From: Hymenobacter artigasi
GTDB taxonomy: Bacteria > Bacteroidota > Bacteroidia > Cytophagales > Hymenobacteraceae
NCBI RefSeq assembly: GCF_012275535.1
Contig: NZ_JAAVTK010000001.1
Location: 558,001-622,000 of the forward strand
Reading direction: 5' to 3'
Length of the DNA: 64,000 nucleotides
Numbering within the stretch: the stretch's first letter is position 1; every line of letters starts with the position of its first letter. Shown here piece by piece: positions 27,248 through 35,674 of the stretch. The notes under the pieces are model-generated. The model did not search any database. It was not told the origin of the DNA and was given only the letters and a program-made list of their open reading frames with translations. The translations under genes and the position numbers were made by a program.

Positions 27248-27279
27248 CTTGCCTTTTGCGCTAATTCTCCTTACGTTTG
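27248..27279 (+). promoter_or_regulatory. Candidate promoter of csgEFG
   Basis: CTTG (27248-27251), 20-base spacer, TACGTTTG (27272-27279); the -7 box fits TAnnTTTG fully and the layout equals that before rimP. The gap 27048-27342 holds nothing else apart from a small ACTCT/AGAGT hairpin near 27110-27127. Confidence 0.5.
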
Positions 27280-27342
27280 TTCACATTTTTCTTGCTATAA
27301 GCTGATTTTAGCCGCAACGGCAGCTTTTTCATACGTTTCACT

Positions 27343-27921
27343 ATGCTTCGTCAGCGTTACGTGCGTTTATGGCTACCAACTTTGCGGCCCTGGATACTGG
27401 CCGGCGTATTGGGTAGTTTAAGTACGACCACTGTGTATGCCCAAACAGTGGGCCGGCCACTACGGGAAAAATCGACAGCCCCACTGCCGACCCCAGCCGC
27501 TCCACTCGCACCTCAAAAGATGGAAGAAGCCTTGCGCATGCTGCTGAAGGCTGACTCGATACAGTCGCAGCAGCAGCGGGCCAAGCTAGGGCCAGAGTCG
27601 AGCGGCCTGATTGTAGACCAGACCATCACTAAAATCGGCCATGATTTCTACGACCAGTTTTTTAATCGTTGGGAGCCTCCGCCGGGCAATGATGACTTTA
27701 CCATCACCATCAACGAACGGCCGGCTCGTGGCAACAACGCTATTGTAGCTATATCAGTGAATGATGACGAGTTGTTGGAATTTCCGCTCCAAGCTAAATA
27801 CGACCTCATTGAAGAAGCTGCTCAGCAAGCAATTGAAATGGCTACTGCCTTTCTACTACAAGCGCAGAATCTTAGCCGGCAGCTGGAGAAGGGCAATAAG
27901 CAGCCGCTCGAGACCTATTAA
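27343..27921 (+). CDS. csgE: Curli assembly chaperone CsgE
   Basis: 192 residues. Signal peptide to about residue 33 (VYA), a Pro/Ala-rich spacer, then the CsgE domain: SGLIVDQTITKIGHDFYDQF, NDDFTITINERPARGNNAIV, then the paired helices LIEEAAQQAIEMATAFLLQ. In E. coli CsgE forms a ring that caps the periplasmic side of the CsgG pore and selects curlin subunits. The N-terminal spacer makes it longer than E. coli CsgE (129). First of the genes csgE-csgF-csgG. Confidence 0.9.
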   Translation: MLRQRYVRLWLPTLRPWILAGVLGSLSTTTVYAQTVGRPLREKSTAPLPTPAAPLAPQKMEEALRMLLKADSIQSQQQRAKLGPESSGLIVDQTITKIGHDFYDQFFNRWEPPPGNDDFTITINERPARGNNAIVAISVNDDELLEFPLQAKYDLIEEAAQQAIEMATAFLLQAQNLSRQLEKGNKQPLETY

Positions 27922-27959
27922 GCATACATTTACTCATCTCCTTCACTCCAGCGCCTTCA

Positions 27960-28385
27960 ATGAAAACTTTCTTTACGCTTAGCTTATTTCTCGCGTTGTT
28001 TTTAACAGGGCGCGCATCAAAGGCTCAGGACTTTGTCTATGAGCCTAAAAATCCCTCTTTTGGTGGAGGCAACACATTCAACTACACTTGGCTCCTGAGC
28101 TCGGCACAGGCCCAAAACTCCATTCCCGACCCGGCCAGCACCAGCGCGGGCACCCCCACCGACCCCTTGGCCAACTTTGCCAACAACCTCAACCAGCAGG
28201 TGCTATCCCAGCTTAGTAACCGACTCATTGCCTCTCAGTTCGGTTCGGGAGCCATTCGGCCAGGCAGCTATACCGTGGGCAACTACCAAATTCAGGTTAC
28301 TCCTGGTGCCAATGGCATTTCAGTGCAGGTAACGGATAGTTCGACGGGCAATCAAACGACGATTACCATTCCCAATACCCCCTGA
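27960..28385 (+). CDS. csgF: Curli nucleation/assembly protein CsgF
   Basis: 141 residues with signal peptide (MKTFFTLSLFLALFLTGRASKA). The mature N terminus DFVYEPKNPSFGGGNTFNYT with LLSSAQAQNS is the CsgF signature; in E. coli that segment inserts into the CsgG pore as a second constriction. The C-terminal part ends in short beta strands rich in Thr (VQVTDSSTGNQTTITIPN). 38 bases after csgE. Confidence 0.93.
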   Translation: MKTFFTLSLFLALFLTGRASKAQDFVYEPKNPSFGGGNTFNYTWLLSSAQAQNSIPDPASTSAGTPTDPLANFANNLNQQVLSQLSNRLIASQFGSGAIRPGSYTVGNYQIQVTPGANGISVQVTDSSTGNQTTITIPNTP

Positions 28386-28450
28386 TTGCATAACCACCTT
28401 AGATGGTTGCCAGCACTTTTTTGGTCTTTTAGCTTTTTATCTTCAACCAC

Positions 28451-29857
28451 ATGTTTCTGCGTCGCACTTTGACTGCCGTGGTGCTCTTGCTAGCGGCAGG
28501 GCTCAGTGGCTGCGCCCCTTACCTCCATCAATCGTTCATGAACACTGAACCCGCCCGTCTCGGGGCGGAAGTAGGCGGCAGCGATGTGTGGCGAACCCTG
28601 CCGCCGGTACGGCAACGGGTGGTAGTAGCCGTCTATAAATTTCGGGACCAAACCGGCCAATATAAGCCTCAGGCTAATGGTGCCAGCTTTTCTACAGCTG
28701 TCACGCAGGGCGCAACCAGTGTGTTGCTCCGTGCCCTAGAGGAGTCGAAATGGTTTGACCCCATTGAGCGCGAAAATCTGGGCAACCTACTGAACGAGCG
28801 CAAGATAATTCGCTCTACCCGGGCCGAATACTCGGAGCAGACCGGCCAGGGCCAGCCGCCACTACCGCCACTGCTCTTCGCCGGTATTATGTTAGAAGGC
28901 GGTATTATCTCCTATGACTCCAACATCTTGACGGGGGGCGCGGGCCTGCGCTATTTTGGTGCTGGGGCCTCGGGGCAGTACCGCCAAGACCGCGTGACGG
29001 TGTACCTACGCGCCATCAGCACCAGCACTGGCAAGATTCTCAAAACGGTTTACACATCCAAAACCATTCTCTCGCAGCAGGTTGATGCGAGTCTGTTTCA
29101 GTTTGTGTCCTTCAAGCGCCTGCTGGAAACCGAAACAGGCTTTACGTACAATGAACCCAGCGAAATGGCGGTAAAGGAAGCCATCGAGAAATCGGTGCAG
29201 TCCCTTATTTATGAAGGCATTCTACAGCGCATTTGGGCACCGGCTGATACAGCAGCTCAGCATGGTCTGAGCATACAGGCCTACTTACGCGAGAAGCAGG
29301 ACAATTTGGCCATCGATGTATTGGGCCGCAAAACCGGCTACCAGCGTCGGCCATTGGGTTTGGGGGCTTCGGGAGGCGTACAGCTTTATCAAGGAGACTT
29401 TAACCTGCCACAATACCGCCCGGTGGGCGAGCTTAATCTTCGCTACCGTTTTGGGGATGGCTACCTAATGGGTCTTGTAAATGTAGGTCAGGGTGGCTTG
29501 GCCGCTGGGCCAAACGGACGGTATTTTGATGAGAAGTTTAGCTATGCTGAGGCTGGACTGCTCGTCAATTTATTTCCTTACGACCGGTTTACGCCCTATT
29601 TACTGGCGGGCAGCGGTATTACGCGGGCTAATACGGCCGATGCACTGGGTCGCCATACCCTGCTACCTCACTTGCTAGTTGGATTGGGCGGGGAATATTT
29701 AGTTACTCCCAAATTGGGGGTAACGCTAGGCATTGACAACCATCTGTTTTTCAGCGACCGCATCGACCGAGTAAGCCAAGGCAGATACAATGACTACTTC
29801 TGGGGTGGGCGGGCTGGACTTGTTTTCTACATCGGCAGAAACAAAATTGGTCAATAG
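28451..29857 (+). CDS. csgG: Curli secretion pore CsgG with extra C-terminal domain
   Basis: 468 residues. Lipoprotein signal with lipobox LSGC (Cys21). Residues about 22-270 match CsgG: RVVVAVYKFRDQTGQYKPQ, TQGATSVLLRALEES, WFDPIERENLGNLLNERKI, FAGIMLEGGIISYDSN and the barrel strands VTVYLRAISTSTGKIL. CsgG forms the nonameric outer-membrane channel for curlin export. E. coli CsgG is 277 residues; here about 190 more follow, from about 300, as alternating strands ending FYIGR, like a small outer-membrane beta-barrel of the OmpA/OmpW kind. What the extension does is unknown. Confidence 0.92.
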   Translation: MFLRRTLTAVVLLLAAGLSGCAPYLHQSFMNTEPARLGAEVGGSDVWRTLPPVRQRVVVAVYKFRDQTGQYKPQANGASFSTAVTQGATSVLLRALEESKWFDPIERENLGNLLNERKIIRSTRAEYSEQTGQGQPPLPPLLFAGIMLEGGIISYDSNILTGGAGLRYFGAGASGQYRQDRVTVYLRAISTSTGKILKTVYTSKTILSQQVDASLFQFVSFKRLLETETGFTYNEPSEMAVKEAIEKSVQSLIYEGILQRIWAPADTAAQHGLSIQAYLREKQDNLAIDVLGRKTGYQRRPLGLGASGGVQLYQGDFNLPQYRPVGELNLRYRFGDGYLMGLVNVGQGGLAAGPNGRYFDEKFSYAEAGLLVNLFPYDRFTPYLLAGSGITRANTADALGRHTLLPHLLVGLGGEYLVTPKLGVTLGIDNHLFFSDRIDRVSQGRYNDYFWGGRAGLVFYIGRNKIGQ

Positions 29858-30110
29858 ATATAAATTTTTGTTAATTTTTTATAAAAATTTAAATACTTGA
29901 TTATCAAGCATTCATTTAAACGCACAGTGCAATTATTAATTAGTAAAGTTATATAATTATAAATAAAATTCATTTTTGTAATATTTTTAATATTATTTAT
30001 TATTCTTCGATTTGGAATAGTGTATTTTGAGATTATATATTTGTCATGTTCTATCAGGAACACAAACAAATCAATCATTATTCACTTTTTTTCAAAAAAC
30101 CCACAATCGT
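29858..30110 (+). promoter_or_regulatory. AT-rich intergenic region upstream of the major curlin gene
   Basis: 253 bases, strongly AT-rich between GC-rich genes. Near its end is a full Bacteroidetes promoter: TTTG at 30011-30014, 21-base spacer, TATATTTG at 30036-30043, placing initiation near 30050, about 60 bases before the ATG. The A/T tracts upstream could bind nucleoid proteins or act as an UP-like element; no other gene is seen. Confidence 0.7.
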
Positions 30111-31109
30111 ATGAAGACTCTTTCCATTTTCGCTGCTGCAATGGTCGTTGCCGTTGCAGCTAACGCTCAAGCCCCAACTAACACCTTCACCCGCACTCCT
30201 CGTACGGTAGTATCTCCCCTCACGCCTAATGGCCCCAATTCCTTGGGTGCTGGTGCCGCCGCCGGTGGGTTCAATACTGCCTACGGTGCTTACAGCCAAG
30301 ATTCATACATCCAGCAGACGGGTTCGAATAACTACAGCAATGTAGACCAGACGGACAATCGCACCGGTACGCTTGCTGCCGGTAGCGGTAGCACAGCTGC
30401 CCTCACCCAGTCGGGCGACCGCAACAATGCATACCAGGTTCAGACGCTAAATGGTACTAGCAACGTGGCTGGCGGCCGTAGCTTCATGGGTTCGACCCAG
30501 GCTGGTACGCTCAGCACCTCGACCCAAACCCAAACTAACGGCTACCGGAATGCTGCCGTTGTTGACCAAGGCGTGGGCTCGGCTAACAACGCCGCGACCC
30601 AAACGCAGTCGGGCTTCGATAACGGTGCGCGCATCAACCAAACTCGTTTCACGGGCTACCCCACCGGCAGCACTGGCAACCGTGCTACTCAGACGCAGTC
30701 GGGCAATCTGCACGCTGCTCAGATTGACCAGCAAGGCCGCGATAGCCACGCTGCCCAGACGCAGAGCGGCTACTACAACGATGCCTACATCGGCCAAGGC
30801 TCGGACGGGATGCGCAACACGGCTTTGCAAGTGCAGACCGGCCAGCTGAACAACGCCCGCATTCGTCAGTCGGTAGGGACGGCCATGGGTGCTGCAAACG
30901 ACAACTACGCCAAGCAGACGCAGTCCGGCTACGGCGACCAGGCTGACATCGAGCAGAAGAGCTCGGGCAACTACGCCGAGCAAGTGCAGTCAGGCCCCGG
31001 CTCGTTCTACCAGAACAACAACTCCGACATCCTGCAGGAGCGTGTGTCGTCGGCTGCCTACACCACGCAGAGCGGCAACCTGAACACGGCTGTTGTGCAC
31101 CAGCACTAA
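30111..31109 (+). CDS. Curlin-repeat amyloid subunit (CsgA-like)
   Basis: 332 residues from the ATG at 30111 with signal peptide (MKTLSIFAAAMVVAVAANA). After a 50-residue linker, about ten curlin-type repeats of roughly 24-30 residues follow the pattern QSGxxNxAxxxQ, for example LTQSGDRNNAYQVQ, TQSGFDNGARINQ, TQSGNLHAAQIDQ, VQTGQLNNARIRQ and TQSGNLNTAVVHQ. Gln/Asn-rich composition and regular spacing fit a beta-solenoid amyloid exported by CsgG. Twice the length of E. coli CsgA (151). Own promoter in the AT-rich region; likely the main fibre subunit (inference from size and position). Confidence 0.88.
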   Translation: MKTLSIFAAAMVVAVAANAQAPTNTFTRTPRTVVSPLTPNGPNSLGAGAAAGGFNTAYGAYSQDSYIQQTGSNNYSNVDQTDNRTGTLAAGSGSTAALTQSGDRNNAYQVQTLNGTSNVAGGRSFMGSTQAGTLSTSTQTQTNGYRNAAVVDQGVGSANNAATQTQSGFDNGARINQTRFTGYPTGSTGNRATQTQSGNLHAAQIDQQGRDSHAAQTQSGYYNDAYIGQGSDGMRNTALQVQTGQLNNARIRQSVGTAMGAANDNYAKQTQSGYGDQADIEQKSSGNYAEQVQSGPGSFYQNNNSDILQERVSSAAYTTQSGNLNTAVVHQH

Positions 31110-31150
31110 TCAGCTTGGAGGCTTGGCATCTTTCCAAGCTCACTGAATGC

Positions 31151-31192
31151 GCCAAGTTCTGGGTTTCTTTTCGAAGAAATCCAGGGCTTGGC
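31151..31192 (+). other. Strong hairpin between the two curlin genes
   Basis: GCCAAG (31151-31156) pairs with CTTGGC (31187-31192), enclosing CTGGGTTTCTT/AAGAAATCCAG with a TTCG loop, about 17 pairs with one small internal loop. There is no T-run, so it may protect or partly stop the message between subunits rather than end it. Confidence 0.65.
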
Positions 31193-31239
31193 CCATTTAG
31201 CTCCTAACCTTTTCTGTCTTGAATATATCTTACTTGCCT

Positions 31240-31893
31240 ATGAAACCGCTTCACTATATTTTGCTCGCCGGGGCGTTGGCATTGGCCGGCCGCTCGGCCC
31301 AAGCCCAGCAGCGTAATCCCAGCGAGGCCGCTACAGCCGAGCAGCGGCTGGTTGAAGATATTGGGGCGCTGCCCGCGGCGCTCACGCCGTCGGCAGCAGG
31401 TGATGTGCGGAACACCTCAACGCTGTTCCAGACTGGTGCCGGCAACAATGCCAGCATCGACCAGCGTAGCCTTTCGAACCTGAGTAACCAAGCCTATATC
31501 GTGCAGGCTGGTGCGGCCAACGTTCTGGGCATTATCCAGAGTGGGGGCGACAACCGGGCCTATATGTCGCAGCAAGGAAATGGCAACCGGGCCGATTTCA
31601 CACAGAACGGCCAGGGCAACTCATCTAACCTGACGCAGCGGGGCAGCAACAACCGGCTGCAGGGCTTGGTGAGCGGCAATGACAACGAACTGAACATCCA
31701 GCAAAATGGAGCTAATAACCAAGTTCAAAGCGAAATCAGGCAAAATGACCGCACCTACAACATCAGTCAGATTGGCTATGGCAACACGCTCACGCAGAAG
31801 GAAACTACTACACAGTCGCCGCAAGGCTACAGCGTAGAGATGCGGGGAGCGGGCATTAATATTACCATCGAACAAGGCCGGGTAGGCCGTTAG
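31240..31893 (+). CDS. Curlin-repeat protein (CsgB-like)
   Basis: 217 residues from the ATG at 31240, with signal peptide (MKPLHYILLAGALALAGRSAQA). The mature part has a linker and then curlin-like half repeats with an 11-12 residue beat: GAGNNASIDQ, GNGNRADFTQ, GQGNSSNLTQ, GNDNELNIQQ, GYGNTLTQ. Fewer and less regular repeats than the gene before it, and a charged C terminus (IEQGRVGR), as in the nucleator CsgB; the assignment as nucleator is inference. A terminator follows. Confidence 0.82.
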   Translation: MKPLHYILLAGALALAGRSAQAQQRNPSEAATAEQRLVEDIGALPAALTPSAAGDVRNTSTLFQTGAGNNASIDQRSLSNLSNQAYIVQAGAANVLGIIQSGGDNRAYMSQQGNGNRADFTQNGQGNSSNLTQRGSNNRLQGLVSGNDNELNIQQNGANNQVQSEIRQNDRTYNISQIGYGNTLTQKETTTQSPQGYSVEMRGAGINITIEQGRVGR

Positions 31894-31919
31894 CTACCTG
31901 GCCCGCGCAGAAAGTCATG

Positions 31920-31955
31920 AAGGCCGGTAGTGCTTCCGCATTCCGGCCTTTTTTA
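31920..31955 (+). terminator. Terminator after the curlin genes
   Basis: AAGGCCGG (31920-31927) pairs with CCGGCCTT (31943-31950), followed by TTTTTA. Confidence 0.8.
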
Positions 31956-32030
31956 CGCTAGGCTGTTGGCTGGTTAGGTCTGGCTATCAATCTGTTTTCT
32001 TCCGTCAGTTTTATATTTCAGCCCTTCGCT

Positions 32031-32393
32031 ATGCTATTCTTGTTTCTTTTGCTTGCCACTTGGCAAACCCCAGCGGCCCCTGCCCCCTGCCAGGCCCGCC
32101 TCGAACTTCAGCAGCAAGACGGTATGCTCACCATCACGGGCCACTGCCGCAACCTTCAGCCCACTGCCGCGCACTACCGCTATGAGATGGCATTGCAGCG
32201 CGAAAGTGCCGGTGGCCACTCGCGCAATACCCAGCGGGGTGAAGTCAGTCTAGCTCCTCAACAGGAGGTCTCTCTCTCACAAACTCGGGTAAACGCGGGA
32301 CCTCAAGATACTTACCGCATTTACCTGAGCGTGTTTGATGCGGAAGGCCATACATTAGCACAAGATTCCGTCGTCCAAACTCCCACCCACTAA
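32031..32393 (+). CDS. csgH: CsgH-like curli chaperone
   Basis: 120 residues. Short hydrophobic signal (MLFLFLLLATWQTPAAPA), then a small beta-sandwich type domain with two cysteines (Cys20 and Cys39) and the pattern YEMALQRESAGGHSRNTQRG followed by VSLAPQQEVSLSQT, which resembles CsgH, the amyloid inhibitor found in curli loci that lack CsgC. It should keep curlin from aggregating in the periplasm. Position directly after the curlin genes supports the call. Confidence 0.78.
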   Translation: MLFLFLLLATWQTPAAPAPCQARLELQQQDGMLTITGHCRNLQPTAAHYRYEMALQRESAGGHSRNTQRGEVSLAPQQEVSLSQTRVNAGPQDTYRIYLSVFDAEGHTLAQDSVVQTPTH

Positions 32394-32419
32394 CGCGTAG
32401 GTTTCCTCCTTCCTTATTT

Positions 32420-33946
32420 ATGCCTTTTTCACTACTGATTAAGTGGTTTCGGTTCGCCAGCATTGTTATTATGATATGCGGACTAGGCGGGCTCATATCC
32501 TGTCAAGAAAACTTGGTTGAGCCTGCTTATTATGGTACTGTTACAGGGACCGTACGGGACGGACGCACTAATCTGCCCTTAGCGAATACTTCAGTAACGA
32601 CAAACCCGGCTACCAGCTCTTATCTAACGGATGCGGCAGGCAAATTTCGGATTGAGAACGCACCCGCCGGGCGCTTTGCCGTCACGGTAAGTAAGGTGGA
32701 CTACCAGCAGGTGGTAACCAACGTGACGGTGAATGACGGGCAGACAGCGGATGTGTCCATTGTGCTGACAAAATCAAGTACCGCTGCTCCCACGGCCCCC
32801 AACCGCCCCACGCCCGCCAACCAGGCCACGGCCCAGCCCACTACGGTTCTGCTGTCGTGGCGGCCGGTGGGGGCCACGGCCAGCGACTCGCTACGCTACG
32901 ATGTGGCCCTTTTCGAAAGCAACAACCTCAACCAGCGGATGCTGCTCACCAACTCAAAAGACACAGCCGTGACGGCGACCAGCCTGCGCTACAGCACCAC
33001 CTACTATTGGCAGGTAACGGTGCGCAACACGGCAGGCGTTACGGCGCGAGGACCCATATGGAGCTTTCAGACGGTTGCCTTCCCTACCAACCGCTACCTG
33101 TTTGCCCGCACCGTAGTGGGCAATACCGATATTTATTCGGCCGATGGCACGGCTACGCCGGTGCAGCTCACCTTTGGGAGCACCGTGGAAACGGCCCCGC
33201 AGCTCAGCCCTACCCGGGACCTGATTGCGTACACGTCCAATGCTACGGGCCTATACCAGCTGTACACGATGAATCATGACGGCTCGAACCCACGCCAGAT
33301 TACTACGCTGGATGTGGACGGATATAACAACCGGGGGGTGGGCTACCGCTGGTCGCCGGACGGGGCATACTTCATCTACGCGCACAACGACAAGCTCTAC
33401 CGCATCAACCGCGACGGTACCGGGCGGATGGAGCTGGCCACCGCGCCCGCCGGCCGCAACTTCCGTGAGTGCGACTGGACTGCCGAGGACGGCGGCCATT
33501 TGGTGGTGCAAACCGTGGGCGCGGATATCTTCGACTCCGAGCTCTACATCTACAATACCGATGGCACCAACCCCCGGCTGCTGGTGAGCAACCTGCCAGG
33601 CCGGGTCGATTCGCCCAGCTTCAGCATCGACGGACTGACGGTTGTGTACACGCGGGACGTAACAGGCTTCAACTCTGCCGCTGGCCGGCAGCAGGACGCG
33701 CGCATTTTCAGCCGCCGCACCGATGGAACCGGAACGCCTGTGGACCTATCATCGGGCACCAATAACAGCGGCAAAACCTTGGGCACCAATGACCTGACCC
33801 CGCACTTCGCTCCCGATGGATTTCATTTGATTTTCGTGAATCGGACTACCGACGAAGTTGCACCGCCCGAAGTATGGACAGCTGACCTCGACGGCAGGAA
33901 CCGCACCCGTCTGTTCACCAACGCCTTTTTGCCCGATTACAAATAG
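32420..33946 (+). CDS. Lipoprotein with carboxypeptidase-regulatory-like, Fn3-like and TolB-type beta-propeller domains
   Basis: 508 residues. Lipobox LISC near residue 28. Domains in order: a carboxypeptidase-regulatory-like beta-sandwich (about 38-115, GTVTGTVRDGRTNLPLAN; DAAGKFRIENAPAGRF), an Fn3-like domain (about 122-217), then a six-bladed TolB/PD40-type propeller (about 220-505: DLIAYTSNATGLYQLYTMN; YRWSPDGAYFIYAHNDKLY). Follows csgH by 26 bases, so it is probably part of the curli region. A surface anchor or fibre-binding role is plausible but not shown. Confidence 0.8.
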   Translation: MPFSLLIKWFRFASIVIMICGLGGLISCQENLVEPAYYGTVTGTVRDGRTNLPLANTSVTTNPATSSYLTDAAGKFRIENAPAGRFAVTVSKVDYQQVVTNVTVNDGQTADVSIVLTKSSTAAPTAPNRPTPANQATAQPTTVLLSWRPVGATASDSLRYDVALFESNNLNQRMLLTNSKDTAVTATSLRYSTTYYWQVTVRNTAGVTARGPIWSFQTVAFPTNRYLFARTVVGNTDIYSADGTATPVQLTFGSTVETAPQLSPTRDLIAYTSNATGLYQLYTMNHDGSNPRQITTLDVDGYNNRGVGYRWSPDGAYFIYAHNDKLYRINRDGTGRMELATAPAGRNFRECDWTAEDGGHLVVQTVGADIFDSELYIYNTDGTNPRLLVSNLPGRVDSPSFSIDGLTVVYTRDVTGFNSAAGRQQDARIFSRRTDGTGTPVDLSSGTNNSGKTLGTNDLTPHFAPDGFHLIFVNRTTDEVAPPEVWTADLDGRNRTRLFTNAFLPDYK

Positions 33947-33986
33947 CGCCGGGCCAACAATTATTGCCGGCCGGAGTTAGCAAATT

Positions 33987-34427
33987 ATGCACGTTACGCT
34001 CCGCACCTCCGTTTCGCAGCCTCCGGCCGTGGTGATGGCCGGCTTCACCCGCGAATTGTTTGTGGCCCTGGCGCCGCCGTTTCCCCGGCTGCGGCTGCTC
34101 CGCTTCGATGGCTGCCACACCGGCGACCGGGTTGAAATTGAGCTTGATACGCTGGTGAAGCGCCTGTCCTGGACCTCGCTGATTGTGGACGATGGTGTGC
34201 AGCCCGACGGCACCCATTTTTTTGTAGATGAGGGCCAGGTTTTGCCGCCGCCACTACGGTTCTGGCGGCATCGTCACCTTATTCAGCCCGGCCCCAGGGG
34301 CGGCAGTGTGATTGTGGATGCGCTGGAGTACCGCACGGCCTCGCGCCTGCTCGATGCGCTGATATACCCGGCCATGTGGGCGCAGTTTGCCTGGCGGCGG
34401 CCTATTTACCGGCGCTGGTTCCGGTAG
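33987..34427 (+). CDS. SRPBCC-family ligand-binding-like protein
   Basis: 146 residues with the helix-grip outline of START/SRPBCC proteins of the CDP-type found in Bacteroidetes: an N-terminal VVMAGFTRELFVALAPPFPR helix, central strands (VEIELDTLVKRLSWTSLIVD) with FVDEGQVLPPPLRFWRHRHL, and a long C-terminal helix. No catalytic residues can be named. Ends about 40 bases before rlmI-like gene. Confidence 0.7.
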   Translation: MHVTLRTSVSQPPAVVMAGFTRELFVALAPPFPRLRLLRFDGCHTGDRVEIELDTLVKRLSWTSLIVDDGVQPDGTHFFVDEGQVLPPPLRFWRHRHLIQPGPRGGSVIVDALEYRTASRLLDALIYPAMWAQFAWRRPIYRRWFR

Positions 34428-34451
34428 GCGGGGTGGCCCGGCGCGGAGCCG

Positions 34452-34459
34452 TACCTTTG
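34452..34459 (+). promoter_or_regulatory. -7 promoter box of the RlmI-like gene, next to its ATG
   Basis: TACCTTTG, full match to TAnnTTTG, only seven bases before the ATG at 34467. Predicts a leaderless or nearly leaderless message. Confidence 0.5.
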
Positions 34460-34466
34460 CGGACCT

Positions 34467-35666
34467 ATGCTAAATCCCGCCACCATCGTCCTCAAAAACG
34501 GAAAAGACCACAGCCTGCGCCGCCGCCACCCCTGGGTGTTCTCGGGGGCCATTGCCCGCGTGCAGGGCGAAACCCTGGAGGGCGACCCCGTGCGCGTGGA
34601 AGCCATTGATGGCGAGCTGCTGGGGGTGGGCCATTTTTCGGGCGGCGGCTCCATTGCCGTGCGCATGCTGGACTTTGGCCAGGATGCCCAGTTGCCTACG
34701 CCCGCATTCTGGGAGGCCAAGCTAGGCAATGCCTACGCCCTGCGCCAGCGCCTGGCCCTGACGGGCACGGCCGATACCAACGTGTTTCGCCTCATCCACG
34801 CCGAGGGCGACGGCCTGCCGGGCCTCATCATTGATGTGTATGGCGACGTGGCCGTGGTGCAGGCCCACAGCGTGGGCATGTACCGTGCCCGCCCCGAAAT
34901 TGCGGCGGCCCTGCAAGTGGTATTCGGCCACAAGCTGCGCGCCATTTACGACAAGAGCGCCGAAACCGTGCCCGGCAACGCCGTGCCCGATGCAAAAAAC
35001 GGCTACCTCTTTGGTGAGAGCACCGGCACCGAGCATTTGGTGATGGAAAACGGCCACCAGTTTGCCGTGGATTGGGAAACGGGCCAGAAAACCGGCTTCT
35101 TCATCGACCAGCGTGATAACCGCGTCCTACTGGCCCGCTACTCGCCCGGCCGCAAGGTGCTCAACACGTTCTGCTACACCGGCGGCTTCTCGGTATACGC
35201 CCTGGAAGCCGGGGCCGAGCTGGTGCATTCCGTCGATTCGAGCAAAAAAGCCATTGCCCTCACCGAGCGCAACGCGGAGCTTTCGAACCACGCCGACCGC
35301 CACGCCGCATATGCCGATGACGTGCTGGGCTTCCTCAAAAACCACTCGGCCGAGTACGACCTGCTGGTGCTCGACCCACCCGCCTACGCCAAGCACATGG
35401 GCGCGCGCCACGCCGCCCTTATGGGCTACAAGCGTTTGAACGCGGCGGGCATTGCGCACCTCGCGCCGGGCGGGCTGCTGTTCACGTTTTCTTGCTCACA
35501 AGTCGTTAGCCCCGAACTGTTTGAGGGCGCGGTGCTGGCGGCGGCCATTGAGGCCGGGCGGCCGGCGCGCATTCTGCACCGCCTCACCCAGCCGGCCGAC
35601 CATCCGGTGAGCTTGTTTCACCCCGAGGGGGCTTATTTGAAGGGATTGGTGCTGGCGGTAGAATAG
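34467..35666 (+). CDS. RlmI-like 23S rRNA (cytosine-C5) methyltransferase
   Basis: 399 residues. N-terminal PUA domain (about 1-75, RRRHPWVFSGAI), then an EEHEE-type connector and a Rossmann SAM domain: VLNTFCYTGGFSVYALEAGA (motif I), VDSSKKAIALTERNAEL (II) and LVLDPPAYAK (IV). The arrangement and length match the COG1092 group, in which E. coli RlmI makes m5C1962 in 23S rRNA. Orthology to RlmI itself is likely but not proven. A strong terminator follows. Confidence 0.88.
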   Translation: MLNPATIVLKNGKDHSLRRRHPWVFSGAIARVQGETLEGDPVRVEAIDGELLGVGHFSGGGSIAVRMLDFGQDAQLPTPAFWEAKLGNAYALRQRLALTGTADTNVFRLIHAEGDGLPGLIIDVYGDVAVVQAHSVGMYRARPEIAAALQVVFGHKLRAIYDKSAETVPGNAVPDAKNGYLFGESTGTEHLVMENGHQFAVDWETGQKTGFFIDQRDNRVLLARYSPGRKVLNTFCYTGGFSVYALEAGAELVHSVDSSKKAIALTERNAELSNHADRHAAYADDVLGFLKNHSAEYDLLVLDPPAYAKHMGARHAALMGYKRLNAAGIAHLAPGGLLFTFSCSQVVSPELFEGAVLAAAIEAGRPARILHRLTQPADHPVSLFHPEGAYLKGLVLAVE

Positions 35667-35674
35667 CCTGTCTA

